From Trichodelitschia bisporula (taxonomy: Eukaryota; Ascomycota; Dothideomycetes; Phaeotrichales; Phaeotrichaceae): a stretch of 64,000 nt of DNA. The notes under the pieces were generated by a model. It did not search any database. It was not told the origin of the DNA and worked only from the letters and a program-made list of their open reading frames with translations. The stretch is from assembly GCA_010356995.1 (NCBI GenBank), contig ML996693.1, positions 1,178,001-1,242,000 of the forward strand, written 5' to 3'. This document shows, piece after piece, positions 23,580-34,813 of the stretch. The first letter of the stretch is position 1. Every line of letters starts with the position of its first letter. The position numbers and the translations under genes were made by a program.

Positions 23580-25958
23580 ATGTCTACCACAAATCTGAGC
23601 AGGAAGCGCAAAGCTTCTACGAGCAATGCTCTTCCCGAGCCTGAAATCGACTCCGACGCCGAATTTGCCTCTGATCTGCTCGACGGCGCCTTGTCGCAAA
23701 GCGAGGACGAATCTTTTCACAGCGGGTCCGAGAGCGAGGTAGAGGAAGAGATCGAGGAGGACGAGGAGGACGAGGAAGACGAAGAGGATGAGGGAGACGA
23801 AGATGAGGCAGACGAAGAGTCCGAAGACGACGACGATGGCATTCGCGAGCAGCTCCGCAACCTCTCCACCTCCGAATCACGATCACGGCCCACCGTTAAT
23901 GGCAAAGAACCCCCGGTACAAGAGAAGGAGGAGGTACGGATAGGTGCGCACATGGAGGACCTCGAAACGAATTATACGGTCACGACGGATGCCAATGGCA
24001 ACGTGCGTTACGTTTACCAGGAGATCGACCCCGTGTACGACTCCGACGACTCCGACGCCGGAGAGCAGACCAACACCATCGGCAATATCCCTCTCTCCTT
24101 CTACGACTCATACCCACACATTGGCTACGACATCAATGGCAAGAAGATCATGCGGCCCGCCGAGGGCAAGGCGCTCGACGCCCTGCTCGACAGCATCGAG
24201 CTCCCCAAGGGCTGGACTGGCCTCACAGACCCCATGACCGGCAAGCCCTTGAAGCTCAGCCGCTACGAACTCGAGATCCTCAAGAAGATCACGCGTAACG
24301 AGGTGCCCGCCGACGGCTACGACCCCTATCCCGACATGGTCGAATACTTCACCAACACCGAGGAAATCATGCCGCTGAGCGCGGCCCCCGAGCCCAAGCG
24401 TCGCTTCATCCCCTCCAAGCACGAGGCCAAGCGCGTCATGAAGCTCGTCAAGGCCATCCGCGAGGGCCGTATCAAACCGCACCGCGAGGAAGCCCCCGAA
24501 GAGGAACAAAACGTCGTCAACTACGACATCTGGGCCGACGAGCAGCCGCGCCCAGACAACACGATGCACATGCCAGCGCCCAAGCTGCCGCCGCCCGGCT
24601 ATGAAGACAGCTACCACCCCCCGCCAGAGTACCTCCCCTCGGCCAAGGAAAAAGCCGCCTGGGAGGCCACGGACCCAGAAGACCGCGACCGGCCCTACCT
24701 GCCCACCGACCACGCGGCCCTGCGCAAGGTGCCCGGCTGGGACAACGTAAAAATGACCTTCGAGCGCTGCCTCGACCTCTATCTCGCTCCGCGCATCCGC
24801 CGCTCAAAACTCAACATCGACCCCGAGTCCCTCCTTCCCAAACTCCCCTCCCCCGATGAACTCCGCCCCTTCCCCTCCACCTGCCACACCATCTTTTCCG
24901 GCCACACGGGCCGCGTGCGCGCCGTCGCCGTCGACCCAACCGGCACCGTCGTCGCGTCGGGCGGCGATGACGGCACCCTCCGCGTCTGGGACATTCTCAC
25001 GGGAAGGCAAATCTGGTCCCGTCGGTTGAGTCGCGAGGACGCCGTCGACGTGCTCGCCTGGCGTCCCGGCACCGACGCGTTCATTCTTACAGCCGCCGTC
25101 GCCGAAACACTCTACTTCATCCTTCCCCACGCGCTGCCCAGCGTCACACCTGCGATCGGCCGCGCCAGCCTCGCGCTCCTCGACGCGGGCTTCGGCTACG
25201 CGGCTAAGCCCACAAGCTCCACGGACCATGGCCTCAAGAAGGAGCCTTCCGCGACGTGGTCGCGCCCTTCGGCTGCCCTCGCGGACGACGGTGTGCTGCT
25301 GCAGGCCGTGCTGCGCGCGCCGATTAAGGCGATCACCTGGCATCGCCGCGGGGATTACCTCGCGACCGTCGCGCCGCGGGGCCAGTCCCACGCCGTGGCC
25401 ATCCACACGCTCAGCCGGCACGCGACGCAGCTGCCCTTCCGCAAGCTGAAGGGCCTGCCACAAACGGCTGCGTTCCATCCTTCCAAGCCTATATTCTTCG
25501 TCGCTACGCAACGGAGCGTGCGGAGCTACGATCTCGCGGCCCAACAACTACTGCGTATTTTGCAGCCCGGCGCGCGGTGGATCTCGAGCATCGATGTCCA
25601 CCCGGGGGGCGATAATGTGCTGGTCGGGACGTACGATAGGCGGCTGCTGTGGCATGACCTGGACTTGAGCACGAAGCCGTATAAGACGCTAAGGTATCAT
25701 GAGAAGGCGATAAGGGCGGTGAAGTTTCACAAGGGGGGGCTCCCGCTGTTTGCGGATGCGAGTGATGATGGGACGGTGCAGGTTTTCCATGGGAAGGTGG
25801 TGGGGGATTTGATGGAGAATGCGACGATTGTGCCGCTTAAGGTCCTACGGGGACATGCGGTTACGGGGGCGCTGGGGGTTTTGGGGTTGGATTGGCATCC
25901 GGTGCAGCCGTGGGTTGTTAGTGCGGGGGCGGATGGGACGTGTAGGGTTTGGTGTTAG
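23580..25958 (+). CDS. erb1: ribosome biogenesis protein Erb1 (BOP1 homologue)
   Basis: A single exon of 792 residues, the usual length for fungal Erb1. The ATG is chosen for its context and because the sequence [11 protein letters not shown] begins a typical nuclear, basic N-terminus; the frame is open upstream without another ATG. Residues about 40-95 are a long acidic Glu/Asp run. The BOP1 N-terminal domain follows ([46 protein letters not shown]). The C-terminal half is a WD40 propeller beginning near [15 protein letters not shown] and ending DGTCRVWC. Erb1 works with Nop7 and Ytm1 in the PeBoW complex during 27S pre-rRNA processing and 60S subunit assembly in the nucleolus. Confidence 0.95.
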   Translation: MSTTNLSRKRKASTSNALPEPEIDSDAEFASDLLDGALSQSEDESFHSGSESEVEEEIEEDEEDEEDEEDEGDEDEADEESEDDDDGIREQLRNLSTSESRSRPTVNGKEPPVQEKEEVRIGAHMEDLETNYTVTTDANGNVRYVYQEIDPVYDSDDSDAGEQTNTIGNIPLSFYDSYPHIGYDINGKKIMRPAEGKALDALLDSIELPKGWTGLTDPMTGKPLKLSRYELEILKKITRNEVPADGYDPYPDMVEYFTNTEEIMPLSAAPEPKRRFIPSKHEAKRVMKLVKAIREGRIKPHREEAPEEEQNVVNYDIWADEQPRPDNTMHMPAPKLPPPGYEDSYHPPPEYLPSAKEKAAWEATDPEDRDRPYLPTDHAALRKVPGWDNVKMTFERCLDLYLAPRIRRSKLNIDPESLLPKLPSPDELRPFPSTCHTIFSGHTGRVRAVAVDPTGTVVASGGDDGTLRVWDILTGRQIWSRRLSREDAVDVLAWRPGTDAFILTAAVAETLYFILPHALPSVTPAIGRASLALLDAGFGYAAKPTSSTDHGLKKEPSATWSRPSAALADDGVLLQAVLRAPIKAITWHRRGDYLATVAPRGQSHAVAIHTLSRHATQLPFRKLKGLPQTAAFHPSKPIFFVATQRSVRSYDLAAQQLLRILQPGARWISSIDVHPGGDNVLVGTYDRRLLWHDLDLSTKPYKTLRYHEKAIRAVKFHKGGLPLFADASDDGTVQVFHGKVVGDLMENATIVPLKVLRGHAVTGALGVLGLDWHPVQPWVVSAGADGTCRVWC

Positions 25959-27715
25959 TGGGGAGGCAGGAGATCGATGGGGATGTTGGGAGCATATATC
26001 GTGGAAGTGGAGTGGTAGTGAGATGTAGAGAGCTGAATATGGCATCAGGCAAGACTAATCATCTTCCCCACCCCCATCCCACTGTCAGACTCCAGCAAAC
26101 ACGTCCTGCATTATACGGATCCTATTATCAGTGCCCAAATGGAGATTGTAGGGACCGAGGTGATCGATTCACAGTCATGAGGAAACGTACCCAGCTCCCA
26201 CAGCTAGGCTTGACTCTCTTCTTTTCTTCTTCTCTTCGTCTTTGTCAAGTCTTCACTTCACACCGTAGCCATTTCTACCTGTCAAACCTATGCTTCCATT
26301 AGAGCGTTAGGACAAGATGCTGGTGTGCAACAGAGTTAGGGAGGTGAGGCTCTTGACTTGTGGGGATTCACGGCATCTGATCCTGGCGTTCATCCAAGTT
26401 TCACGTTGTGAACATGACATACATGGTTTAATGGCTTCAGATCCTCAATCCTTTGGGAAGCGGATCATCGTTTCAACGGTTGGACCTTCCATGCAAGTGC
26501 CTTTTTTTTTTAAGAGAAAACCTAGCACTCACGTCCTTCGCAGATGTCATCGACGCGGTAAACCTGTGCAATTCCAAACCCGACGTCGAGCATCGGTCCA
26601 GGCTCGCGGCGGCAAGCGTCAGCCTTGCCGGCCCTCTCTCATACAGTAGCAGCAAATGAGCACGAGCCTCACCTTATCGCCAGTTCAATATACTGCAGAA
26701 GATTGGATGCGGCTCTTCTCGTCCCCACATGGCTGATTCGTCCAGGTCTAGGTCTCATTGTTTATCACACCTGCTATCCCTCCCCACCTCACCCAGCGCC
26801 ATGGACCAAATCCACTCACCTCCTCTCCCTCAATTTCCAGGTGGCTGTGGTGCTACATATATCTCCTGACCCTCGATCTTCAATCTATCGTCCCGGCATC
26901 CACCCGTTCCCAGCACCCACGCCCGGATTACGGGGCGGGGTCACGATCGCTCCCGGGATCGATATTGACCGCTAACCTCACGAGCAGGGTAGGCCGGCCA
27001 GCAGCGCGGCTGTGCTGCCGGACACGAGATGTCCTTTTTTGCAACAGGACATTCGCAAAATGGGGATATAGGAATATGGTGGGATGCCAGCACTTGGTAT
27101 TGCCTCGTCGACGCCGATATGTCCTGAAACTGGATGAGTGCAACAACAGCCGACAAGGCTGAACCCAGCCTTTCACTGTACCACATACCCCCACCCCCCA
27201 GCCTGGCCCACGCAGTATCATCGCCAGCACCCCGGCCCACCCGCATCATCGCCATCACATCCCTCGTATCGTCCGTATCATCGGCCCAATCAGCCCAGCC
27301 TCGCCACGACTCGAAATAGATCCTCCAGTATTATCACCCGCAGGGCTGAGTACCCCCCACCCACATGCAGCCTCAATTCAACGGTCAAGCTGCAAGACCG
27401 TTAGCTGCATTGCTGACTCCCCATCCCCAGCGCCGAACATACCAGCGCAGACAGCTTCCTGCGGCCAGCGGTCTGCATCCGCTCCACCGTCACCGTCAGG
27501 CCACCGACAAACGCCCACGTTGCGCGGTGATGCCGTGATTGCGCCCCGCGGGGTGCTGCAGGAGGGCTGGGATGCGGCCCGTCGTGCTGCAGGGCGCGGT
27601 GGAAGGGAGCTGCAGGGAGCGGATACGAAATACATAAGGTTGCACTGCTGCATCCTGCATCGCGAGACCCACACCACGCCCGCCCTCCCACACTCGCTCA
27701 CGCACACTCGCTAGC
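25959..27715. other. intergenic, contains one copy of a dispersed repeat
   Basis: No supported gene. The segment at about 26211-26305 resembles DNA at 60555-60640 downstream of the mitochondrial carrier gene. The remainder is mixed sequence leading into the promoter of the secreted-protein gene. Confidence 0.5.
26211..26305. repeat. dispersed repeat, copy 1
   Basis: Shares CTTCACTTCA, ACCGTAGCCAT and a GTCAA-CCTATG-TTCCATTA string, in the same order and spacing, with 60555-60640. About four in five bases match over roughly 58 positions by eye. Family unknown. Confidence 0.55.
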
Positions 27716-28908
27716 ATGTCCACCCACACTCTCCTCCCAGTCGGGCTCTGGCTCACTACGCTCGCTTCCCTCGTCCTCGCTGTCCCCTTCGCCAACACCA
27801 CCACCTGCACCTCCTACGGCGTCGACTTCAAGGATGGTGGGAGCTACTTCATCAACAGCGCCAGCAGCGAGCCGTTCACCGCCATCAGCCAGTTCAGCGG
27901 CTGCTCCGGCGACCCGGCGTCCATACTCCTCGTCCTCCCCAACAGCGATGAGCTAGACTGCGGCACCGTGCCCACGTCGCCCGACTTCACGAACGAACTC
28001 GCCACCTGCCCGGTGACGAAGGGCGGGTTGGTGAGCGGGGAGTACCTCCTCCTCCTCCTCGGCAACAACGGCGCAGACGCACCCTTTGCCTACCAGCGCC
28101 AATTCAGCCTAGACGTCGGGCCACAAGCAACCGCCACCTCCACCCAGACCATCTCCCTCACCTCCATCACCACCCCCGTCGTAACCTCCACCAGCACATC
28201 CACATCCACCCTCCTCACCACCCTCCCCGCCAATTCCACAGTCACAGTCCCCAACTCCTCCGCCGCCGGGACGAAGACCCTAACCCCCTGGCCCAAATAC
28301 ACCGTCGCCACGCACACCGCGACCTGGACGCGCACGAGATGGGTGTTTGCGAAGCGGTCCACAGTTAGCACGACCGTGACTGCGACGTGCACTCTCCCGC
28401 CGCGGGCGCAGCAGCCGGATCCGATGCTGCAGTTTAAGCCGCGGCATGCGCTGCCGTACGGGTTCAAGCTGCCGCGAGGGGCGGAGAAGCGAGACTCCCT
28501 GCCCTCTGGGCTCGCGGGGCTCGCGAAGCGCGCGCCCGATGCGCCGACCGTGACGGTGACGGCGAGTGATGCGGTGTACACCACCATCACAGTAACAGGC
28601 GCGCCGAGCACGAACGTGCTCAGCACCGTCGTCACAGCCACGGCGACGATAACCCCGCCACCGGAGACGGTCGTTGCGGCGCCGACGACGGTGACGGTTA
28701 CGCTGCCTCCTAAGACCAGGACTATTTTGCGGTATACCTGGACGGTGTCAGCGACGACGAGGACGATTGCCGCGACGTAAGTTATCTGCATTCTTGGTTT
28801 GGGGGTGAGTACTAACTGGATAGACGGACGATAACGACGACTGTGACGCCGAGCTCGGTGAAGGAGGAGTGTAAGAGGAATGGGGGCCATTTTTGGGGAC
28901 GGTGGTAG
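27716..28908 (+). CDS. secreted Ser/Thr/Val-rich fungal protein of unknown function
   Basis: Two exons, 27716-28776 and 28824-28908, joined by an intron with donor GTAAGT and the ideal branch motif TACTAAC. The product is about 381 residues. A signal peptide is clear (hydrophobic LWLTTLASLVLAV after MSTHTLLPVG). Residues about 27-135 form a compact domain with four Cys (TCTSYGVDF, SGCSGDP, LDCGTV, ATCPVTKG) ending AYQRQFSLDVGP. I recall this arrangement from uncharacterised ascomycete secreted proteins. The rest is rich in Thr/Val pairs (TVTVT, TITVT), likely O-glycosylated. Three Lys-Arg sites (VFAKR, GAEKR, LAKR) could be cut by Kex2. It may be a wall or secreted protein; no GPI signal is obvious. 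It converges on the CorA-like gene. Confidence 0.75.
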
Positions 28909-29005
28909 GAGATGGGGATGTGATGAGATTGGATTGGATGTAACTGCATAACTGGCATATGGCGCGTAATAGCTGCATAGATAGCGTAATGTACACACAA
29001 TGAAC

Positions 29006-31025
29006 TCACCCTTCATCCTCTCCGCTCTGCCCTCCCCGCCCTCGCCGCCGCATCAACCGGACGCCCAGCTCCCATGCCTTACGGCTCAGCGGCTTGTACA
29101 GCAGACTACTCTCGTTCGTGCCCGTCGTCATACTGAAGATGGACAGCGCAACAATCGACGCAGCGAACACACCCGCGAACCATTCCCAAAAGGCCTTGAC
29201 CTGGAAGCTCTGATCCGTGAACTGGCACGAGAAATACGCGCACACGACGCTGATCGGCATGAAGAGGATCGTAACCTTAGCCAGCAAGATCGTAATCCGG
29301 GACAGCCGCTCAACCGAATACGACTCCTTGATAGCGATAAGATTGAAGTTCTTGTCCCGCCCGTTAGCCTTATCCCACGTTTCAGAGCACTACACTACTC
29401 ACCATCATAACCATCGAATCCTTCTGCTCAAGACACTCCTCAATCTCCGCCACAGCATACAACTTAATCCGATGCTTCAACCTCTCAAACCTCATCCGCG
29501 CCGCACTACTCAGCGCCACCCCCAGTAAATCCCGTCCCGCATCCACCAACCCCGGGTGCGAACTGCTCATACTCGCGACTCCGCTGCCAGCCGCTAAGAG
29601 ATGCGAGTTCTTAAGGCTAGCAAGCGACTGCTCTTGCTTTTCGAGTACTTGCTCGATGAGCAAATTGTACCCTTCGTAGAGACGTTTGAGAACGCCGAGT
29701 TGCCGGCCTATGTGGTGCAGCCGGTCCACGTGCCCGAGATCCGCGCGCGTGAGCATTTCGACGCGGAGATTGTTGAGGAGCGCGGCGTATTGGTGCTCGC
29801 GCCGCGCGATGAGGCTGTAGGTTGTGTACCAGTCGTCGAACAGGTAGTAAAACAACAAACCCGGTACATCAGTCGGTCGATGCGCGGTCTCCTCCTCTGA
29901 CGACCCGACGCGCGCGCGGATGGGGAGTTGTTGTGAATTGGACTCGCTCACGCGGGCCTTGGAGCATTGCGCGAAGACGGTGGAGAGGTTGCGCCGGATT
30001 ATGGATAGGTGTTGTTGTTCGCGTAATGAGAGGGTGCCGTTGCGGTAGGGGAAGGGGTCTTCTTGGATTGTGATCACCGTTTTGTCTTCGCAGAGGGCGA
30101 GCCAGGACCACACCCTTTTGCCGGACGGGAGGTTTTGGTGCACGGGGTCGGAGGGGGTGCCAGGGAGGGGACCGGTGCAGTGCAGGGTGTTGAAGCCGAG
30201 GCAGAGGTCTGCGATGTTAGTTAGAGAGAGAGGATGGGAGAGGTGGGGAGTGAGACGTACAGCGGCGCCCGGAGTCGACGGTTGAGTAGTGCCAGATTTC
30301 GTTGGCGAGGACGTATTGGTTCAGCGTGTCGTTGTAGTTTGGATCTGCGAGCTTTAGTTCGTCGAGTCCGATACGCTCTTCGAGATCGAGGGAGGGGTCG
30401 AGGGAGGAGGATGTTGGGCTTGGTTTGTGGGATTCGTGGTCGGAGCGGTCTGGGGCGCGGCGGCGGCTGCTGGATGTGGAGGAGATGTTGCTTTTGGAGG
30501 TGTAGGCTGAGCGTGAGTATTTGAGGGGGCTGGAGCACATGAAGCCTAGGAGGCGGGGACTGAAGTCCCAGTGTTTGGCGAATTCCTGGGGCGTGAGCGG
30601 GTATACGGATGGAAGGACGGAAAGAGGGACATACAGTGAGCACATCGCGTTGCTCGTGGGGGATCCAGATATTGCTGCTTCGTTAGCTAGATCATATTGC
30701 CACAACGAACTTACATCCACCTCGTGTTCAGCGAGGGTGGCCGCTGGGAATGTTAGCATTTTGGCTGTATCGAGCCGAGATGTTCATGTACAGGCGATTT
30801 CAGCAGTTTTGCAAAAGAGTCGGCTTGCAAATCGAACCCGCCCCACGCTTCATCATCGCTGAAGTCTATAAGGAAGTTACGGCTCTTCGGGTTCGCCGCA
30901 GCACGCATAAAGGCATCCATGTTGGCAGGAACATCGAAATTGCGGATGGCTTCATTCAGGTCGGCGCTACGGAGCAGGCGGTAGTAGTCTGGGAGCTGCG
31001 GGTCCATGGGTGGTATTCGCTCCAT
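29006..31025 (-). CDS. CorA-like two-TM membrane protein
   Basis: Six exons fit phase and splice sites: 31025-30792, 30743-30715, 30674-30635, 30585-30261, 30208-29403 and 29350-29006, about 592 residues. The small exons join to give LNTRWINIWIPHEQRDVLT, then FSPRLLGFMCSSPLK, which I associate with a large ascomycete family annotated as CorA-like Mg2+ transporters. A long helical middle (about residues 300-450) is followed by two C-terminal membrane segments (ITILLAKVTILFMPISVVCAYF and FAGVFAASIVALSIFSM). The loop between them lacks the GMN signature of true CorA channels, so ion transport is uncertain. Introns are 40-52 bases. A Ser-rich insert in exon 4 (about residues 125-160) is probably disordered. 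Confidence 0.75.
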
Positions 31026-31786
31026 ATTGAGGTCTTGAACTGAGGTTTGAAGTGTAAAGCATAGTGAAGAATACCGAGAGCACAGCGGTTATATCTTATG
31101 AGGCTCAGGCTCGTCACACGGGGCTGAAGGGTGGTGCCTGATCAGGATCACGGCCAGGTCTCAGTTGCTCACGGGATGCAGTGCGAGTGACTCTATATGG
31201 CGGGGTCAGCGACATCATATTGGGAAGACAAAGTTTAGCAGCAGGTGATAGCAGGATGTAGATAGATTCTCTTAAAGGCTTGACTCAAGTTGGTGAGGGG
31301 TGGTGATGAGATGATGAAGAAGGAGGAGAGACGAAGTTGGAGATGTTGTCCAGACCGCCGTGCACGGACCACCTCGATCTGCAGGTACAGAGAGCTCAAC
31401 AAGCAATAAGCAGCCAACACAGCCAGCACAGCTTGTCTCCACTTGACTCATTTGCCAGCGCAGCAGCGGCGAGCTGAACATCAAAACTATGCCGCTTCTC
31501 AAACCCACCCCTCCTCTGCTCCGCGCCGTCGTTGTCATCGACGCCTCCATAGCAAAGTCACCGCCATAGCAACTCACCCTCAGCTACACCCCACACCCCG
31601 CCCTCCTCATCCAGCACCAGCATAAAGCGGCAAGCCCCCAACCTGCAGGTCCAAATGAGTGAGCCATCGCACGCACCCGCACTCGCCTTACGCGCGCTGA
31701 TGTCCACCCCACAGCACGGCGTCCCTGCCGCACCTTCGCCCTGCCGCGGCAGTGCGCCTCGGCGCCCGCCTGGACCGCGCTTATAG
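31026..31786. other. region between CorA-like and GNAT genes; holds the unresolved 5' exons of the latter
   Basis: The frame entering the acetyltransferase has no ATG. A plausible upstream exon ends at 31658 before a GTGAGC donor and reads SIKRQAPNLQVQM, joining at 31787 to give MNKFRAFRLEAL. Its own start was not found. The first part should carry the CorA-like promoter. Confidence 0.35.
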
Positions 31787-32253
31787 ACAAGTTCAGAGCC
31801 TTCCGGTTGGAGGCTTTACGCACCTCGCCCACTGCTTTCACGTCGAGCCTCGAGCGGGAGCAGGCCTTCGGGCGCGACGTATGGGAGGAAAGGCTGCGCA
31901 ACCCGGGTGCTACGATAGTTGTTGCGGTCGAGGAGGGCGTGGAGACGGATGCGGTTGATGCGGCGCTGCAGAGCGAGTGGCTTGGTATGGCGGCACTTAT
32001 TGCGGCGCAGGATGGGGCGGCCGCGTGGCTGAATGGCGTTTTTGTTACGCCTGCTGCGAGACATCGTGGGGTGGGGAGTGCGCTGCTCAAGGGTTGTTTG
32101 AGGGAGGGGAGTGCGCTGAGAGCCGGCTTGCTGTATCAGGTCATGGTTTCGGCGGATAATGTTGCGGCTATCAAGCTGTACGAGAAGGCTGGGTTTGTGA
32201 TTTGTGACGATGAGAGCGAGAGCTTGCGTATGGAGCGGGTTGCGGAGTGCTAG
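31787..32253 (+). CDS. GNAT-family N-acetyltransferase, 5' end unresolved
   Basis: The last exon encodes about 155 residues of a GNAT acetyltransferase. Visible are RLEALRTSPTAFTSSLEREQ (start of the fold), AAWLNGVFVTPAARHRGVGSALL (strand 4 and the acetyl-CoA loop, with an R-x-x-G-x-G/A type motif), and VSADNVAAIKLYEKAGF (the helix and strand near the C-terminus). The family transfers acetyl from acetyl-CoA to an amine; the substrate cannot be told. There is no in-frame ATG upstream of the fold, so at least one 5' exon exists. My best guess is an exon ending 31658 and an intron 31659-31786. No membrane or targeting segment is seen. Confidence 0.75.
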
Positions 32254-33340
32254 TGCGGTGAGATGGTTAGCGTCGGGGAGCTTGTGTACGGCATCGCAGT
32301 TTGCTGCTGGGGATGGGGGACAGGTTGTTCATGCAGTCGTTTTCGTCTCGCGTGCGATGGATCCAAAGTTCTAGTTTTCATGTTTCCTTGATCAGCGGAA
32401 GGTTCAACGGATGGCGGCATCTTTTGGTCAGACTGAAATAGGCTCAGGCCGTGATGGTATCGCCATGCTTAGACGTTTAGAGAAAACAAGTCGGCTGCTG
32501 ATCTTGCTCGTGCGTGCTCTGTCTGGCAGTGAGTTGTTGTTTACTTGTACGACATACGTCGCTTCGGCATCGCGTACAGAGTACATGCTGTTCTCGCCTT
32601 CAGCCTCGTTGTCCGGTGGTGGTGGAAGAGGAGTCTTTCCGTGCGGAATAGTGATCGCCGGCCTAGCGCATGGCAACGTCACTGCCAAACTGCAACCTGG
32701 GTATCCTTCTCCCGAAGCGCCCTTGATGATCGGTTTCAACGGACGGGTGCCGGAATGTTTCGTTGGGGCCGGCGATGTGGGGAGTGGCAATCCTTTCTCC
32801 AATGTACGTCATTCGAGAAGGATTTGCTCCGGTAGTGTATGATCGGGCATCTCGCGACTACTGGTGATAGTGCTACGAGACTATGGATTATTCCTGCCCA
32901 TCCTCTGCCTCACATAATAACCGGGCCTATGGACGGCGATCTGTTTGTTTGATAGAGTGCTGAAAAACGACATGCAATGTACAACTCTCACCTCATTGGC
33001 TTCCATCCCACCAGCCACAGCACGCAAGCCACCGGGAGGCACCGTCCCCGCCAAGACGTTTCAGCGCTTGCCCCAAAAAAGGCCGTTCCTGGCCACAACC
33101 CCTGCCTCGCGCGCCTCCCGGAATCTCGGCGTTCTGGCCCCTGGCTGGGAGAGAACAAGAGGAAGCGCTTCAAAGCCTCTCCCTCTTCCATCAAACATCC
33201 AACAAAAAGCCTTCAAGCGCACCTTCTTTGCTTTTCCTTGACCACAGTCTCTCCTTTCTCGGCGCTTTAAAACACCTTCTCTCGCTCGTCACGAGCATCG
33301 TTTTCTACCCATCCACACACCGCATTCTTCCACACCCATC
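32254..33340. other. intergenic; promoter of GH17 gene at the right end
   Basis: An open frame at 32411-32842 has no recognisable features and the opposite strand is equally open. The last 100 bases before 33341 are CT-rich with a TTTAAAA element near 33266, fitting a strongly expressed gene's promoter and leader. Confidence 0.45.
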
Positions 33341-34348
33341 ATGCATTTCTCCCTCCTCGCCGCCGCTCTCGCCGTCGCCCCGGCTCTCGTCTCCGCAAAG
33401 GGCACGCTGGGCTTCGCCCTCGGCACCAAGAACGCAGACGGCACCTGCAAGGCCCAGTCCGACTACGAAGCCGACTTCGACGCCATTGCCGACGCATCGG
33501 GCTCGAAGTTGGTGCGCGGCTACTCGGCCTCGGACTGCAACGCCGCGCAGTACATTCTGCCGGCCGCGAAGTCCAAGGGCTTCCAGGTTGTGCTTGGGAT
33601 CTGGTGAGTTGTGACAGTGAGGAGCAATTGAGTGGGTTGGCTGATTTGGGGAATGCAGGCCGGACGTGCAAAAGTCGTTCGACGACGACCGCAACATCAT
33701 CGCCAAGTACGCGCCGCAGTACAAGGACCAAGTCTACGCCATCACGGTCGGGTCCGAGACGCTGTACCGCGGCAACTTCACGGGCGACCAGCTCGTGGAC
33801 AAGATCAATATTGTCAAGAAGGCGGTTCCCGGGTTCAAGGTTGGCACTGCGGACAGCTGGAACAAGTACGACGATGGCACGGCCGATGCCCTCATCCGCT
33901 CGAAGCCGGATATCCTCTTCGTCAACGCGTTTGGTTTCTGGCAGGGGCAGAAGATTGAGAATGCTACGCACCAGTACTTTGATGATTTGAACCGCGCGTA
34001 TCAGCATATTGAGAATGTTGCCGGTGCTGATCACGGTATTGAGCTTTGGAACGGCGAGACGGGCTGGCCGACTGATGGTATGTCTATTAAGGTGGTCTAG
34101 AGTGATGAATGCTAACGATGATAGGCGGTTCAGACTTCAAGGACGCCAAGGCGGGCACCGACAACGCGAAGGCCTACTACGCCGGCGTGTGCTCCCTGAT
34201 TGACTGGGGCTACAACGCCTTCTACTTCGAGGCCTTTGACGAGCCCTGGAAGCCGGCGAGCATTGGTGATGGTGGTCTCGCGGCTGACGAGACTCACTGG
34301 GGCGCCATGACCGCGGACCGCAAGACCAAGTTCTCGCTTCAGTGCTAG
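33341..34348 (+). CDS. bgl2: GH17 glucan 1,3-beta-glucosidase / glucanosyltransferase (Bgl2 type)
   Basis: Three exons, 33341-33603, 33659-34077 and 34125-34348, give 301 residues, close to the usual length of fungal Bgl2/Bgt1. A signal peptide (MHFSLLAAALAVAPALVSA) precedes KGTLGFALGTKNADG. GH17 catalytic residues are visible: the acid/base Glu in VGSETLYRG (about residue 120) and the nucleophile Glu in WNGETGWPTD (about 222). FYFEAFDEPWK near the C-terminus is also family-typical. The enzyme is secreted and cuts or transfers beta-1,3-glucan in the cell wall. There is no Ser/Thr tail or GPI signal, so it is the soluble, wall-associated type. The gene converges on P5C dehydrogenase. Confidence 0.93.
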
Positions 34349-34813
34349 AGGGTGAAGGGGACTAATTGGACATTGTAAAATGGGAGACCTTTTCATTCGG
34401 TTGCAGCAGATGGCATAGAAACGGCGTTTTTTTTTCTGTGGATGCTTGTGATGGTGTGCCGTGATTGATATTGACCCCTTCATTTGCCCGCCTCTCGGAC
34501 CCGAACATCGCCACCTGCCATCTCGCCGGGCCGCCGCGTCAACCACGAATGGAGCGAATGGAGCGAATGGTGCGGATAGACCGACTAGCTTCCGTGCATC
34601 AAAAGTGCTTCGTCCAATGTCTCCCACTGAGTTCCCCGTGGGCCACGAGGAGCTCAGTGGGAGAGGACATTGGACGAAGCACTTTTGATGTACGGGAACC
34701 AGATGGGCCATATACCCGTATGGAGTATTACCAATCTGCATACGTGGTTGATTCAGTGGCAGCCCGTTGAAATGACAGGCAATGTTCGAGTCATAGACCC
34801 CGTTACCCCTCCA
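34349..34813. other. convergent intergenic region with a long palindrome
   Basis: Sits between the 3' ends of the GH17 gene (plus) and the P5C dehydrogenase gene (minus). It holds a GGAGCGAAT-type tandem at about 34551-34570 and the 103-base palindrome described separately. Confidence 0.7.
34593..34695. repeat. near-perfect palindrome, possible MITE or hairpin locus
   Basis: The left arm CATCAAAAGTGCTTCGTCCA continues through ATGT and CTCCCACTGAG, and is repeated inverted on the right, with one 3-base bulge on the right arm. Pairing runs on through GTTCC/GGAGC to the centre CGTGG-G-CCACG at about 34642. Nearly all of the 103 bases can pair. No coding sequence is inside. It may be a small inverted-repeat transposon derivative or a hairpin RNA locus. 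Confidence 0.85.

Noticed and set aside
23752-23840. Repeat-like GAG/GAC tract
   Set aside because: It is the acidic segment of Erb1, normal for the family, not an independent repeat.
32411-32842. Plus-strand frame of 143 residues with ATG
   Set aside because: The opposite strand is open over the same span and neither product shows features of a real protein.
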